From the NCBI GenBank assembly GCA_016704305.1, contig JADJAL010000032.1, forward strand, positions 16,979-80,978: 64,000 bases of DNA, written 5' to 3'. Numbering within the stretch: the stretch's first letter is position 1; each line of letters begins with the position of its first letter. The position numbers and the translations under genes were made by a program. This document shows, piece by piece, positions 9,165 through 17,173 of this stretch. Source of the DNA: Haliea sp. Its GTDB lineage: Bacteria > Pseudomonadota > Gammaproteobacteria > Pseudomonadales > Halieaceae. The notes under the pieces were generated by a model. It did no database searches, was not told the origin of the DNA, and saw only the letters and a program-made list of their open reading frames with translations.

Positions 9165-10289
9165 GTGAGAAAAGTTTTATTGTTGTTGCTGTTGATGGGC
9201 GTCGTTGCCGCAACTCAGTCCGAGGTCAAGGTCTACATGGACCAGATGCTGGAGCAAATCTTTGCCCTCAAGCCTTTCATTGCGTCAGATGCCAGCTTCG
9301 AGGACCCCGACAACTCGGCGCAGATTTCCGCTGCCCTGACGCAGATGGCGCAGCTCAGCGGGAAGATCAAGCACGAGGAAATGATCAGCAAGTCGGGATT
9401 TGCGGTATCCGGGGCCGCGTTGCAGCAACAACTCGAGGAGGTGGTAAGCGTATTTGACAATGGGAACAAAGGGTATGCCCTGTGGACGCTGCGTTCCACG
9501 CTCGGCGTCTGCATGGCCTGCCACACGCAGCTGCCTGCCGTCTCTACCCGGTTCACAGCCATGAATGCGGATCAGGTGCTTGCAAATCCGTTCGAGGAAG
9601 CCGAGTTCCTGTTTGTGATTCGCAACTTCGATGCCGCCATGCCTCTGTACAGTAAGGCCATCACCGGCTATCCAGGTGACGAGGTGGATATCAGCGATGT
9701 GGAGCAGGCCATCTATCGACAACTCTACTATTACCTCCGCGTGGCGAGAGACCCGCTGGGCCTTGCGGTGGCTCTGCAGGATGGCGCCGCCAACACGCAA
9801 CTGCCCGCGCGTTTACGCGAACAGATGGAGCGATTGCGTGCCGCTGCGCTGAGAGCGCAGGATCGGGTTTATCCGCAGTTTACGCAGAGCCAGACTGCGG
9901 AGGTGCGGCAGTATGCGGAAACCATGATGAATGAAGAGCTGGTGGGCGATGTGAGCCTGGACTCGCCAGAAGCCGCTATCGCCGCGCTGAAATTGTCCAG
10001 CGTGCTGTACGAATACCTGAATGCGCATCCGGACACGCCGTTGAAGGCAGACATCCTGTACTGGCTGTCGTTCTGCGAGCGCCGTTACCAGTCGATGCAA
10101 TCGTTGCCCGATTTGTACCTCCGGCAATGTGTGCTGGAGCATCCGGCAAGTCCCGTGGCCAACCAATGCCTGGCGGACTATGTCGACTCGGTGACACTGG
10201 CGTTCACCGGCTCAGGCGGCACGCATATCCCGGACGATGTGATGGAAGAACTGGGCAGGATGCGGGCTCTGGTCAAGGAACACCAGTAG
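9165..10289 (+). CDS. Periplasmic protein with one CxxCH heme motif
   Basis: GTG 9165 was chosen because GCAGGAGA precedes it and a signal peptide follows (VRKVLLLLLLMGVVAATQ). This gives 374 aa. A single c-type heme motif, CMACHT, lies about 120 residues in. The rest is helical and may contain TPR-like repeats; no catalytic family is recognised. It follows nnrS-sirB2 by about 100 bp and precedes the LCAT-like lipoprotein by 18 bp. An electron-transfer or heme-sensing envelope role is possible but not shown. Confidence 0.6.
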   Translation: MRKVLLLLLLMGVVAATQSEVKVYMDQMLEQIFALKPFIASDASFEDPDNSAQISAALTQMAQLSGKIKHEEMISKSGFAVSGAALQQQLEEVVSVFDNGNKGYALWTLRSTLGVCMACHTQLPAVSTRFTAMNADQVLANPFEEAEFLFVIRNFDAAMPLYSKAITGYPGDEVDISDVEQAIYRQLYYYLRVARDPLGLAVALQDGAANTQLPARLREQMERLRAAALRAQDRVYPQFTQSQTAEVRQYAETMMNEELVGDVSLDSPEAAIAALKLSSVLYEYLNAHPDTPLKADILYWLSFCERRYQSMQSLPDLYLRQCVLEHPASPVANQCLADYVDSVTLAFTGSGGTHIPDDVMEELGRMRALVKEHQ

Positions 10290-10307
10290 CACGGATGCAA
10301 GGAAGAC

Positions 10308-11657
10308 ATGTCACTTATTTTCTGGTCGCTCATGCACTGCGGCGCCCTCTGGTCGTGCGCCGCACCACAGCCGGAACTGTCGAGGCTTTATAAGACTGCT
10401 GAATCCTCCGAGCTACAAACACCCGTCATTCTGGTGCACGGTGCCTTCGGCAGTCGCTTGTGCCACGCCGGGACCGGAGTCGAAGTATGGCCAGGCTCGC
10501 TGTCGAATCTGCTTCTGGGGAATTACCAGGCATTGGCATTACCTCTGCCGGGTTTCCCGCAGCTGGACGGCCCCGATGATCTGATCCCCTGTGGCATCAC
10601 CAATACCGTGGCGGGCAGGGATTTTTATGGCGCTATTGAAGCCACGCTTACCGGCGCAGGCGGTTATCAGTTGACCGCGCCTGGCACGCCCATAACCGGT
10701 TTGCAGCGGCGCTATTACCTCTTCACCTATGACTGGAGGCAGGACAACAGTCGCAACGCCGCGCGCCTGGACAGGCTGGTCGACCAGATACGCGAGGATC
10801 ATCGCAATACAGCATTGCAGGTTGATATCGTGGCGCACAGCATGGGCGGGCTCATCACGCGCTACTGGTTGCGCTATGGCTCCGCGGATGTGCTGGGAGA
10901 CAATGATTTTCCCATCACTAACACCGGCGCAGGGAAAGCCCGCAGGGTAATCCTGGTGGGAACTCCCAACCTGGGCTCCACCAGCGCTTTGCAGCAGATC
11001 CTTACCGGCGCGGATTTCGGCATCAATACAATTGACCCCGAGATACTGCTGAGCTTCCCCAGCGGCTACCAACTGATGCCGCACCCGATTGTCGATTCTG
11101 TATTGGGCAACAATGGTGAACCACTGGCGCGGGACATTTATGACGTGGATATTTGGCGCGCCCTGGAATGGGGTCCCTTCGACCCGAGCCTGAGGGCGCG
11201 ATTGCAATCATCGGGGTGGTCAGACGCCCAACTGGCGGCGCTGGAGGTTTATGTGGGCATCCAACTGGAAAGGGCTCGCCGCTTTGTCTGGTCGCTCACG
11301 ATAAAAAATCCGCTGCCGAATCACGAACTGATCGTGTTTGGTGGTGACTGTATGCCCACGCCGGCCAGAATTTTGATTGAAGATATTGATGATGAATCTT
11401 ATGTCAGGCTCTGGCCGGATGAAATCGCACGGCCGGCAAGGCACCTCGACTACCAGGCGCTGATGCTGGAACCCGGCGATGGCGCTGTCACCAAGGCCTC
11501 CCTGCTGGCAAGCACAACGCTGGACCCGAGCATACCTCGCCATCGCTTCAGCGATTTCCCGCTGGATTACGCGGTGATGTTTTGCGAGGACCGCAGCGAA
11601 CTGCCTGGCAACATTACCTTTCAGGATAACCTGCTCCACATTCTTTTAAGCCGCTAG
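10308..11657 (+). CDS. LCAT-like alpha/beta-hydrolase lipoprotein (paralog 1)
   Basis: 449-aa lipase/acyltransferase-fold protein. VILVHGAFGSR (residues 40-50) forms the oxyanion region, YDWRQDN (141-147) is typical of LCAT-like enzymes, and the nucleophile Ser178 is in VAHSMGGLI. A hydrophobic N-terminus ends in LWSCAA, an imperfect lipobox, suggesting an outer-membrane lipoprotein. AAGGAAG precedes ATG 10308. A close paralog lies at 36958, sharing RLY, YDWRQDN, ERARRFVWSLT, LMLEPGDG(A/S)VTKASLLA and the terminal ITFQDNLL/ISFQDNLL. Substrate likely an acyl ester, unproven. Confidence 0.8.
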   Translation: MSLIFWSLMHCGALWSCAAPQPELSRLYKTAESSELQTPVILVHGAFGSRLCHAGTGVEVWPGSLSNLLLGNYQALALPLPGFPQLDGPDDLIPCGITNTVAGRDFYGAIEATLTGAGGYQLTAPGTPITGLQRRYYLFTYDWRQDNSRNAARLDRLVDQIREDHRNTALQVDIVAHSMGGLITRYWLRYGSADVLGDNDFPITNTGAGKARRVILVGTPNLGSTSALQQILTGADFGINTIDPEILLSFPSGYQLMPHPIVDSVLGNNGEPLARDIYDVDIWRALEWGPFDPSLRARLQSSGWSDAQLAALEVYVGIQLERARRFVWSLTIKNPLPNHELIVFGGDCMPTPARILIEDIDDESYVRLWPDEIARPARHLDYQALMLEPGDGAVTKASLLASTTLDPSIPRHRFSDFPLDYAVMFCEDRSELPGNITFQDNLLHILLSR

Positions 11658-11854
11658 CCTGACCGGCGGGTTCATCCCCTGCTGATCGACGGTAAACCAG
11701 TCCAGGCTCGCCTGCGTAGAGTAGGTGAGCAGCCACGGGGCGATACTCCACGCAAATAATTCATCGCGGCTGTAACAATATCCCGATTCTGGCGTCTATT
11801 GATCACGACAATCAATCCACGATTGACAGGATTACGCACCAATGAGGGGGCCCA

Positions 11855-12379
11855 ATGAAATCCACCACAACACATACGGCAGAGCGCCGCAGCATCCTGA
11901 AGTATCTGGCCGCATGTGTGTCAAGCGTCGCGCTAGTGTCCTCTAGCACGCTCAGTTTCGCCGCCGCCACCCTGCAAAAATCCAGGGCTGAATGGCGCAA
12001 GCTGTTGCCCAAGGAAAGCTATGACGTGTTGTTTGAAGAAGACACGGAAGCACCTGGCAGCAGCGCCTTGAATACTGAAAAGCGCAAAGGCACGTATATC
12101 TGTGCGGCGTGTTTTCTTCCTTTGTTTGACAGCGCATTCAAATTTGACAGCGGCACTGGATGGCCCAGCTTTTTTGATGTGTTACCCGGAGCGATTGGCA
12201 AACGCGATGACACCCGACTATTCATTACGCGTACTGAATATCATTGCGCACGCTGCGGCGGACACCAGGGTCACGTGTTTGACGATGGCCCCCAACCGAC
12301 GGGTTTGCGTTACTGCAATAACGGCGTTGCTTTGCAATTCGTCCCTGCTGAAAACGAATTACCCGAGTTAAGATCATGA
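11855..12379 (+). CDS. msrB: Exported methionine-R-sulfoxide reductase MsrB
   Basis: 174 aa. An N-terminal RRSILKYLAACVSS stretch suggests a twin-arginine or Sec signal, so the enzyme acts in the periplasm. Zinc cysteines are C83/C86 (CAAC) and C131/C134 (CARC), SGTGWPSF is the substrate loop, and catalytic C154 is in RYCNNG. The family usually has RYCINS here, so the following residues are slightly unusual. The stop overlaps the msrA start (ATGA), so the R- and S-sulfoxide enzymes are co-translated. Confidence 0.92.
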   Translation: MKSTTTHTAERRSILKYLAACVSSVALVSSSTLSFAAATLQKSRAEWRKLLPKESYDVLFEEDTEAPGSSALNTEKRKGTYICAACFLPLFDSAFKFDSGTGWPSFFDVLPGAIGKRDDTRLFITRTEYHCARCGGHQGHVFDDGPQPTGLRYCNNGVALQFVPAENELPELRS

Positions 12380-13008
12380 AAGCGACACTAAAGACACTCA
12401 AGTTCCCGTACGGCAGCGCAGCGGTCTTCATCGCGCTCCTGCTGATGTGCAGTCAGTCTGCCCGCGCGCAAGCCGAATCGGTGGAAACACAAACCGCCAT
12501 TTTTGCTGGCGGTTGCTTCTGGTGTATTGAGTCTGATTTTGAAAAATTGCCTGGCGTGCTATCAGTTGAATCTGGCTATACGGGCGGTCACGTTGCCAAC
12601 CCAGACTATGAGCAAGTCAGCGGCGGAAAAACCGGACATATCGAATCCGTCCGCGTTACCTATGATGCCGCAATAATAAGCTATCCGGCATTGTTGGATT
12701 TCTTTTGGCACCACATAGACCCAACGGTACAGAACCAGCAATTTTGCGATAAGGGTAATCAATACCGGAGCGCGATTTTCTATGCCAATGACGAGCAGAG
12801 AAACATGATAGAAGCAAGCAAAGCGGATATTTTGCAATCAGGAGCAATCACCAATATCTATACCGATATTCTTCCTGAAACAACATTTTACGTGGCAGAA
12901 GACTATCATCAGGACTACTACAAAAAAAATCCGCTTCGATACAATTATTACCGCGTCCGCTGCGGACGTGATGAACGTTTAGAGGAAATATGGGGCGTTG
13001 ATCCTTGA
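12376..13008 (+). CDS. msrA: Exported methionine-S-sulfoxide reductase MsrA
   Basis: 210 aa with a Sec signal (residues about 1-32, ending SARAQA) and the active-site GCFWC (C47, C50). The family blocks ESGYTGG, HIESVRVTYDA, FFWHHIDPT and DKGNQYRSAIFY are all present. It is translationally coupled to msrB by a 4-nt overlap. The pair would repair oxidised methionine in envelope proteins. After the stop the sequence enters a low-complexity scar. Confidence 0.94.
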   Translation: MKATLKTLKFPYGSAAVFIALLLMCSQSARAQAESVETQTAIFAGGCFWCIESDFEKLPGVLSVESGYTGGHVANPDYEQVSGGKTGHIESVRVTYDAAIISYPALLDFFWHHIDPTVQNQQFCDKGNQYRSAIFYANDEQRNMIEASKADILQSGAITNIYTDILPETTFYVAEDYHQDYYKKNPLRYNYYRVRCGRDERLEEIWGVDP

Positions 13009-13013
13009 TCCAT

Positions 13014-13070
13014 GCGCGCCGCCCCCCCCCCCGGCCCCCCCCGCCCGCGGGCGCGCGCGCGGCCCCCGGG
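13014..13070. repeat. 57-nt tract made only of G and C
   Basis: The tract has runs of C (up to 11 in a row), then (GC)n, then more C and G, with no A or T. It sits 6 nt after the msrA stop and joins it to a gene fragment that lacks its 5' end. It may be a real slippage-prone tract, but a sequencing or assembly artefact at a contig join is at least as likely. Confidence 0.8.
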
Positions 13071-13084
13071 CAACCGCCGCCTAT

Positions 13085-13273
13085 GTGGTTACCCTGAATG
13101 ACCTGGGTGAGCTGTTACCTGAACCGATGCCAGCAAACACGCGGCACTTGAAGCAGGTATGGGGTGATCACTGGGAAGGGATTGGAAGCCTGCAGTCTGA
13201 TGTGGACAGGATTGACACCGCCATCGACGAATTGCGCGGGAGCACGTTACAGCTAATCAGGGCGATTGATTAG
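13085..13273 (+). pseudogene. 3' fragment of an unidentified gene
   Basis: An open frame enters from the G/C tract and ends at TGA... TAG 13273 with protein-like sequence (VVTLNDLGELLPEPM, HLKQVWGDHWEGIGSL, DELRGSTLQLIRAID). A GTG at 13085 could serve as a start, but no ribosome-binding site is present. Most likely this is the C-terminal end of a longer gene whose beginning was lost. The family is not recognised. The following 70 bp include ttctggggtcagggctca, a string often left by REP-type elements. Confidence 0.35.
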
Positions 13274-13344
13274 ATTTAACGGAGAATTTAGGCAAATTCT
13301 GGGGTCAGGGCTCAATGGCGCTTACTGAAGCGGGTTGATAGTGG

Positions 13345-13515
13345 TTAACCGGCGCAAGCTGCAGCAAATGATTCAGCCGGCGCAGGGGAAACGCAATCGC
13401 GGTCCATCGGTACGCCGCGAATCCTGGATATCTCCTCAGTGATTTTGGCGGCGGGCAGCGCGCCACGATGACCCGGCTTGTCGCCCTGGGACAGTTTTAT
13501 CTCGATCAAACGCAT
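13345..13515 (-). pseudogene. Fragment of FMN-binding glutamate-synthase-like protein
   Basis: A 56-codon frame (MRLIEIKLSQGDKPGHRG, LPAAKITEEISRIRGV, PMDRDC) matches the well-conserved loop of the FMN-binding domain of glutamate synthase large-subunit-like proteins, where QGAKPGHGG and LPAAKVT occur. It has no flanking domain on either side. It therefore looks like an internal remnant left after deletion. It overlaps no other gene and lies just after the Rieske gene stop on the same strand. Confidence 0.5.
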
Positions 13516-13523
13516 GAAACGCA

Positions 13524-14459
13524 TTAACAGCCACTGCTATCCCTGCGGCTATGACTATGAGGATGAATACGTAGAAAAAGATTACCATCGCGTTCGAAAA
13601 CAAGGGCAGTGGTATCGAGCGATGGGCAGCGCCCCTGAAGGCTTTTGCCGCTGAACAGATCGAATCGGTAGCCGTGCCATGGGCAGGTTATTACGCCCTG
13701 CGCGTCGACCGTCGCCTCATCCAGCGGACCGAGCATGTGCGGACACATGGCGCTGTGCACCAGCCAGGTGCCCGCATGGCGACGAACGCAATAGCGTCCG
13801 GTGGGTGTATCCACGCTCATGCGGCCAGTTGCAGCAATACTGCCCGCCTCACCGACGAATATCTCCAAAGGTTCGCTAGCGCCTATACTCGCGGCTTCAT
13901 TCCCACTCCAGCGAGAGTGGTTATCCAGTGCGCGCTGGCGACCCTGCATAAGCAGCAGGTCCTCGTCATACAACAGGGCGTACTGCATTCGCAATGCATC
14001 GAGGTACAGCGGCACGTGCACCGCGTCCACCGGTTGCACGCTGTAGAAGCGCACATCGATCGCGATCTCATGCTCCGCCACCGGCGTCGCCTGCGTGTGT
14101 ATCTCGATGCCTGCGGCGGGGCCGACCAGGATGGCCGTTGCCCAATAATGCGCCTGCAGGTCGACCAGCAACTCGAGAGACTGGTTGTGGGCTGAAACAC
14201 CCTCCGCGCCAGGCACTGTCGGTTGCGCAGTCCGCGCGCGCCAGCCCCATCGGCCGCTGTCAATGCACTCTATGGCGCCAAAAGACGATGCGTGTACATG
14301 CGGCAAGTGCTCCCAATCGAGCGCATTCTCCAGCATGCGCTCAATGCTGATGGGGAGGCTGCGAGTGTAATTGCCCAATAGTTGCAGCGAGCTGACGCGA
14401 GCGTAGTCGATGCGTTTCGAGCGGGCGCTCCAATCAACTGTATGATCTTTGTTCGTCAT
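13524..14459 (-). CDS. Rieske non-heme iron oxygenase with reversed domain order
   Basis: 311 aa. Residues 1-200 look like the catalytic START/SRPBCC domain of ring-hydroxylating oxygenases. E44, D48, H51 and H56 form E-x3-D-x2-H-x4-H, the mononuclear-iron motif, and D167 in YDEDLLLMQGRQ could be the third ligand. Residues 215-300 are a Rieske domain: C239-P-H241, 17 residues, C259-P-W-H262. In typical oxygenase alpha subunits the Rieske domain comes first. Here it is C-terminal. It would hydroxylate or demethylate an aromatic or similar substrate with an external reductase. It starts 9 nt after the AraC gene and is likely co-transcribed with it. Confidence 0.78.
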   Translation of the reverse strand: MTNKDHTVDWSARSKRIDYARVSSLQLLGNYTRSLPISIERMLENALDWEHLPHVHASSFGAIECIDSGRWGWRARTAQPTVPGAEGVSAHNQSLELLVDLQAHYWATAILVGPAAGIEIHTQATPVAEHEIAIDVRFYSVQPVDAVHVPLYLDALRMQYALLYDEDLLLMQGRQRALDNHSRWSGNEAASIGASEPLEIFVGEAGSIAATGRMSVDTPTGRYCVRRHAGTWLVHSAMCPHMLGPLDEATVDAQGVITCPWHGYRFDLFSGKSLQGRCPSLDTTALVFERDGNLFLRIHPHSHSRRDSSGC

Positions 14460-14468
14460 TGGACGTTA

Positions 14469-15509
14469 TCAACTCCCGGTCTTCACAATCCGCCGACTTG
14501 TACCACCGCCGCCAGCCCCGTTGTCACGCCAGCTCGCGGGCGGGTCGCCAAATTCTCGCTTGAATGCCCGGCTGAACGCAGCCTCCGATTCGTAGCCGAT
14601 ATCAAAGGCGATGCGCGCCAGGGAATCTTTGGTTTGTCGCAAGCGTCGCGCAGCTGCATGCAGGCGCAAGCGCGTCAGGTAGCGCATGGGAGGCTCGCCA
14701 ACGACGTGGGCAAACCGCTCGGCAAAGGTCGAGCGGGACATACCCACAGCCCTCGCAAGCTCATCCGCGGTCCAGCGATGTCGCATGCGCTCCTGCAGCA
14801 ACCCCAGCGCGCGACAAATCTTCGGATCGTCGATACCCGCTACCCGACCGCTCTCGGGCGGCGCGAATTCCTCAAGATAGCGGTTTATCGCATCCAGGAA
14901 CAAAATCTCGGATATCTTCACCAGGGTGGTTGAATGACCAATTGCGCCCGCAGCGGAATGCTGTGCTGCCAGTTTGAAGGAACTGTCGAACCAGTTTGCC
15001 CACGCGCCCTCGGGCACTGCCAGCTTCATAATGGGGGGCAGCAACATCAACAGGGGACTGGAGGTGTGCTCGCTGCCGAGGAAGCCGCAGATTATCCGGG
15101 TCAATTCCCCACCGCCGCCGTGGCGAATTCGCGCCAGCGCGCCTTCCGCGCCGGGCTCCATCAGGTCATCAGCGCTTACCGCAGTCACCTCGGAGCCATT
15201 TGCCAAATGATGGTGGTCGTTGCGCGGTAACAGCACGATTTCACCGGCCGCAATCGCGACAGGAGCCTGCCCCTCCATCGTCACGCACAACTGGCCCTCG
15301 TGGACATAATGAAACGCGATGATGCTGCCCGGCAGCGGCCCGAAAGTGGCGCAATCTTCGGGTCCGATTTTGGCGGAAACACACCAGGGCGCGGAGAATT
15401 CGGCATCGAGGAATACACCGCCGGTCAGCGATATCGAATGCAGCAAGTCATTCAATTGAGGCATGGCGTCTTCCGGCGTATCGGACAAGGATTCCGGCGT
15501 AACGATCAT
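14469..15509 (-). CDS. AraC family transcriptional regulator
   Basis: 346 aa from ATG 15509; ATG 15464 (MPQLNDLLHS) is a plausible shorter start. The N-terminal half is a cupin ligand-binding domain (FHYVHEGQLCVTMEG, LLPRNDHHHLANG). The C-terminal half has two helix-turn-helix motifs (WTADELARAVGMSRSTFAER and LARIAFDIGYESEAAFSRAF). It probably controls the Rieske oxygenase 9 nt downstream and perhaps the divergent TPR gene at 15633. Confidence 0.9.
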   Translation of the reverse strand: MIVTPESLSDTPEDAMPQLNDLLHSISLTGGVFLDAEFSAPWCVSAKIGPEDCATFGPLPGSIIAFHYVHEGQLCVTMEGQAPVAIAAGEIVLLPRNDHHHLANGSEVTAVSADDLMEPGAEGALARIRHGGGGELTRIICGFLGSEHTSSPLLMLLPPIMKLAVPEGAWANWFDSSFKLAAQHSAAGAIGHSTTLVKISEILFLDAINRYLEEFAPPESGRVAGIDDPKICRALGLLQERMRHRWTADELARAVGMSRSTFAERFAHVVGEPPMRYLTRLRLHAAARRLRQTKDSLARIAFDIGYESEAAFSRAFKREFGDPPASWRDNGAGGGGTSRRIVKTGS

Positions 15510-15632
15510 ATCCCGTTCAGGAAATCATGCCTATCCTGAGACTGTGGGTTGGCAGGCGATGCTGTTCTGCCACTCTTACAAGCCATGATGCACCTGCATC
15601 AGAGCCATTTCTTGCACAGGAGGACTACATCC

Positions 15633-16970
15633 ATGATTACAGATCTACAGGGTAACAGCTTGAGCGGTGCCAATGCGAAAGCGGTCAGTTTGTATGACGA
15701 GGCGGTCGCTGCATTCAATCTTTATCGCGGCGACCCCATCGGCCTGCTCGACCAGGCGCTGCAGGAGGCTCCGGCGTTTGCGATGGCACACATCGCCAAA
15801 ATCGCGCTGATGGCCACAGCCACCGAACCTGCGGCCATGCAAGCAGCCACGGAGATGGCCCCGACACTGGAAACTCTCTCCCTGAATGAGCGGGAGCGCT
15901 CCTGGCGCAACGCGCTGGGTTACCTGTTCAGAGGAGAATGGACGCTTGCCGGGCGGGCCTTTGATTACCACTCCATGCACTTTCCGCTGGATTTGCTGGC
16001 GCTGCAGACGGGACACCTGATCGACTTTTTCTGCGCGAACAACCGCAACCTGCGCGACCGTCCGGCCAGGGCGCTGACGCGATGGTCGCCGGACATTCCA
16101 GGATACAGCGTGGTGCTTGGCATGCAGGCGTTCGGCCTGGAAGAAGCCGGCGATTATGCGCGCGCGGAGGCGCTTGGGCGCCAGGCCGTCGCCGCAGAGC
16201 CACTCGACTGCTGGGCGCATCACGCCGTGGCCCATGTCATGGAAATGCAGGGCCGCGCGGAAGATGGCATTGGCTGGATGCTGTCCCGAGAAGCGCACTG
16301 GGCTGCCGACGACAATCTGTTCAAGGTGCATAACTGGTGGCACAGGGCGGTCTGCCATCTGTCCCTTGAACAGTGCGACGAAGCGCTGGCGCTGTATGAC
16401 GGACCCATACGCGAGGCACGCAGTGCGGTGGCACTGGACGTGATCGATGCCGCCGCGCTGTTGTGGCGACTGCATCTGGCGGGCGTGGATACGGGTGATC
16501 GCTGGGCGGAACTCGCCGACGCCTGGCTGCCACTTGCCGATGGCACGACCTATCCCTTCAATGACTGGCATGCCGCAATGGCGCTATTGGGCGCTGGCAG
16601 GACTGATGAGGTGCAGCGCATCAAAACGGCACTGCGCAACCCGGACGCCACATCCGAGACGGGACGCTGGTCGCGCGAGATCGGCCTGCCCCTGGTCGAG
16701 GGCTTCGAGGCGTTCTGGCACGGTGATTACAACACGGCGACGGAAACCCTGTACGGCGCGCGGCACATCGTCAACACGTTCGGTGGCAGCCATGCCCAGC
16801 GAGACATCATCGACCTGACGCTGCTCGAGGCGGCGCTGCGCGGTTCCAGGGCTGACATGGCCCGGGCGCTTGCCGATGAAAGGCTGTCGATGAAACCTTG
16901 CAGCGCGATGAATCGTGCGTTTCTGTCGCGTATTGGGGCCAGCCGTGCGGCCAGCGTCCGCACCGGCTAG
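15633..16970 (+). CDS. TTC38-like tetratricopeptide repeat protein
   Basis: 445 aa from ATG 15633, preceded by AGGAGG. The sequence follows the tetratricopeptide repeat protein 38 family: SLYDEAVAAFNLYRGDP, LGMQAFGLEEAGDYARAEA, AVAAEPLDCWAHHAVAHVME and HNWWHRAVCHLSLEQCDEAL. The family is found in bacteria and animals and its function is unknown. It is divergent from the AraC gene with a 123-bp shared promoter region, so the two may be co-regulated. Confidence 0.75.
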   Translation: MITDLQGNSLSGANAKAVSLYDEAVAAFNLYRGDPIGLLDQALQEAPAFAMAHIAKIALMATATEPAAMQAATEMAPTLETLSLNERERSWRNALGYLFRGEWTLAGRAFDYHSMHFPLDLLALQTGHLIDFFCANNRNLRDRPARALTRWSPDIPGYSVVLGMQAFGLEEAGDYARAEALGRQAVAAEPLDCWAHHAVAHVMEMQGRAEDGIGWMLSREAHWAADDNLFKVHNWWHRAVCHLSLEQCDEALALYDGPIREARSAVALDVIDAAALLWRLHLAGVDTGDRWAELADAWLPLADGTTYPFNDWHAAMALLGAGRTDEVQRIKTALRNPDATSETGRWSREIGLPLVEGFEAFWHGDYNTATETLYGARHIVNTFGGSHAQRDIIDLTLLEAALRGSRADMARALADERLSMKPCSAMNRAFLSRIGASRAASVRTG

Positions 16971-17014
16971 GCAAAAGGGTGCGCGGCCACTCGCGCAGGG
17001 GCTTTGTGAGAATT

Positions 17015-17092
17015 GATGCGTCGTTGCCCAATCGGCGACAGACACACCCTCCACGGCAAACCCCCAAGTCGCCCGCAAAGAAGGTGTGGGAT
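17015..17092 (-). pseudogene. Remnant of a pectinacetylesterase-like gene 3' end
   Basis: On the minus strand the DNA can be read as HTFFAGDLG followed, one frame over, by VEGVSVADWA. This matches the end of the lipoprotein encoded at 19038-20177 (HTFLVGDLEIAVEGVTVADW). The nucleotide similarity is also visible by eye. No other part of such a gene is present, so this is a degenerate duplicate or the scar of a deleted paralog. Confidence 0.45.
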
Positions 17093-17136
17093 GGGCAGAG
17101 GCCGGGTGGGACATGCTGTCGGGGACTAGTTTTCTT

Positions 17137-17173
17137 CCTTGCAAATTAAAATTAATGGTTTTAATCTGCAAGG
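17137..17173. promoter_or_regulatory. Inverted repeat abutting the DUF4143 ATPase start codon
   Basis: Arms 17137-17151 (ccttgcaaattaaaa) and 17159-17173 (ttttaatctgcaagg) match at 14 of 15 positions around a 7-nt AT-rich loop. The right arm ends at the base before ATG 17174, so aagg also serves as a poor ribosome-binding site. The palindrome could be an autoregulatory operator or a translation-blocking hairpin. The function is not known. Confidence 0.6.
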
